Positions 63,617 to 63,996 of a DNA stretch of 63,996 nt are shown here, piece after piece. Under the pieces are notes generated by a model. That model ran no database searches, was not told where the DNA came from, and saw nothing but the letters and a program-made list of their open reading frames with translations. The stretch's first letter is position 1. Every line of letters starts with the position of its first letter. Source of the stretch: Balneolales bacterium. Its GTDB lineage: Bacteria; Bacteroidota; Rhodothermia; Balneolales; Cyclonatronaceae. Both the position numbers and the translations under genes were made by a program. Where the stretch lies: NCBI GenBank assembly GCA_020832405.1, contig JAFIET010000012.1, forward strand, positions 1-63,996. The letters are read 5' to 3'.

Positions 63617-63996
63617 ATGTTTGACGTTAATGTGTTAATCCTGAATCAGGACTATCAGCCCCTGAATGTGGTTGATGTGCGGAAATCGCTCATGCTCCTT
63701 TTTTTGGATAAGGCTGAGCTGATCCATGACTACCCCGACCGCTCCATCCGCACGGTGATGTCCGATTATCAGTACCCTTCGGTAATCAGGCTCAAAAAGT
63801 ATGCGCGGGTGCCGTTTCGCTTTATCGTGCTTTCCCGTAAGAACGTGCTCAAGCGCGACGGCAACAAGTGTCAGTATTGCGGCAGTACCCGCGACCTCAC
63901 CATCGATCACATCATCCCGCGCAGCAGGGGAGGCGATGACTCCTGGGAAAACCTCGTAACCGCCTGCAACCGCTGCAACAACAAAAAAGGCAACCG
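63617..63996 (+). CDS. HNH endonuclease family protein (truncated at window edge)
   Basis: The frame begins at ATG 63617 and stays open to the right edge, giving at least 126 residues. The N-terminal part starts MFDVNVLILNQDYQPLN. The HNH domain has CQYCG, DHIIPRSRGG and CNRCNNKKGN, so the zinc cysteines and catalytic histidine are present. This family of stand-alone HNH proteins is widespread and often annotated near housekeeping genes. The C-terminus is outside the window, so length and function are open. Confidence 0.85.
   Translation, partial: MFDVNVLILNQDYQPLNVVDVRKSLMLLFLDKAELIHDYPDRSIRTVMSDYQYPSVIRLKKYARVPFRFIVLSRKNVLKRDGNKCQYCGSTRDLTIDHIIPRSRGGDDSWENLVTACNRCNNKKGN

Noticed and set aside
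1-63996. Mobile elements, CRISPR arrays, tRNA or rRNA genes
   Set aside because: I looked for terminal repeats, transposase motifs, short regular repeats and TTCGA-loop tRNA features and saw none. The Xer recombinase at 16313 is a housekeeping gene.

Overview
The window reads as a chromosomal segment of a Gram-negative bacterium of the Bacteroidota/Balneolota/Rhodothermota group. The main evidence is a 2505-residue SprA, the outer-membrane translocon of the type IX secretion system. Further support comes from LptF/LptG-type permeases, a BamD lipoprotein, a SUF operon of the Bacteroidota type that ends in a DUF2480 gene, and many starts without a Shine-Dalgarno sequence. Glycosyl-carotenoid genes and general gene content make a Balneolia- or Rhodothermia-like organism my best guess, but no rRNA is present to prove it. 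Coding density is high and I see no insertion sequence, prophage, CRISPR array or tRNA gene. This looks like ordinary core genome with a few accessory pathways.

Region 1 (1-9 kb): BrnQ amino-acid carrier, a small unknown lipoprotein, phosphoglucomutase, a frameshifted pdxH, an SDR oxidoreductase, two tandem universal-stress proteins and, divergent from them, an NADP-type glutamate dehydrogenase. Region 2 (9-14.5 kb, minus strand): four co-directional genes that together form a plausible N-acetylgalactosamine (or related N-acetylhexosamine) salvage route: a Tat-exported GH109-like lipoprotein, a sodium:solute symporter, a nucleotidyltransferase and an NahK-like sugar 1-kinase. Region 3 (14.6-17.3 kb, minus): hprK, hpf and xerC. 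Region 4 (17.4-19.9 kb): a divergent pair, a CruC/CrtQ-like glycosyltransferase and a CrtC-like carotenoid hydratase, suggesting a glycosylated hydroxy-carotenoid.

Region 5 (20-32.7 kb): two LptF/LptG permeases face away from sprA, which is followed by a DMT exporter and pta. Region 6 (32.8-36.5 kb): GH13 lipoprotein and an orphan PAS histidine kinase. Region 7 (36.5-43.7 kb): sufBCDSU, nfu, sufA and DUF2480 with a candidate promoter and operator and a clean terminator. Region 8 (43.7-47.9 kb): IDI-2, polyprenyl synthase, BamD, NadD, TadA. Region 9 (48-54.6 kb): apt, two unrecognised envelope proteins, a Cys/His-motif protein of unknown function, an esterase, an orphan OmpR-type regulator, trmH, M23 peptidase. 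Region 10 (54.7-64 kb): TlpA-like lipoprotein, tsaB, accD (with a degenerate zinc ribbon), obg, dprA, an RsbW-like ATPase, a second glutamate dehydrogenase, an NlpC/P60 peptidase and a truncated HNH endonuclease gene at the right edge.

I found no completely new multi-gene system. The most useful leads are the GalNAc-type salvage operon, the carotenoid hydratase/glycosyltransferase pair, the AccD that has lost three of four zinc cysteines, the pdxH frameshift, the palindrome at the suf promoter, and the unknown HMGRCNCGH-motif protein.
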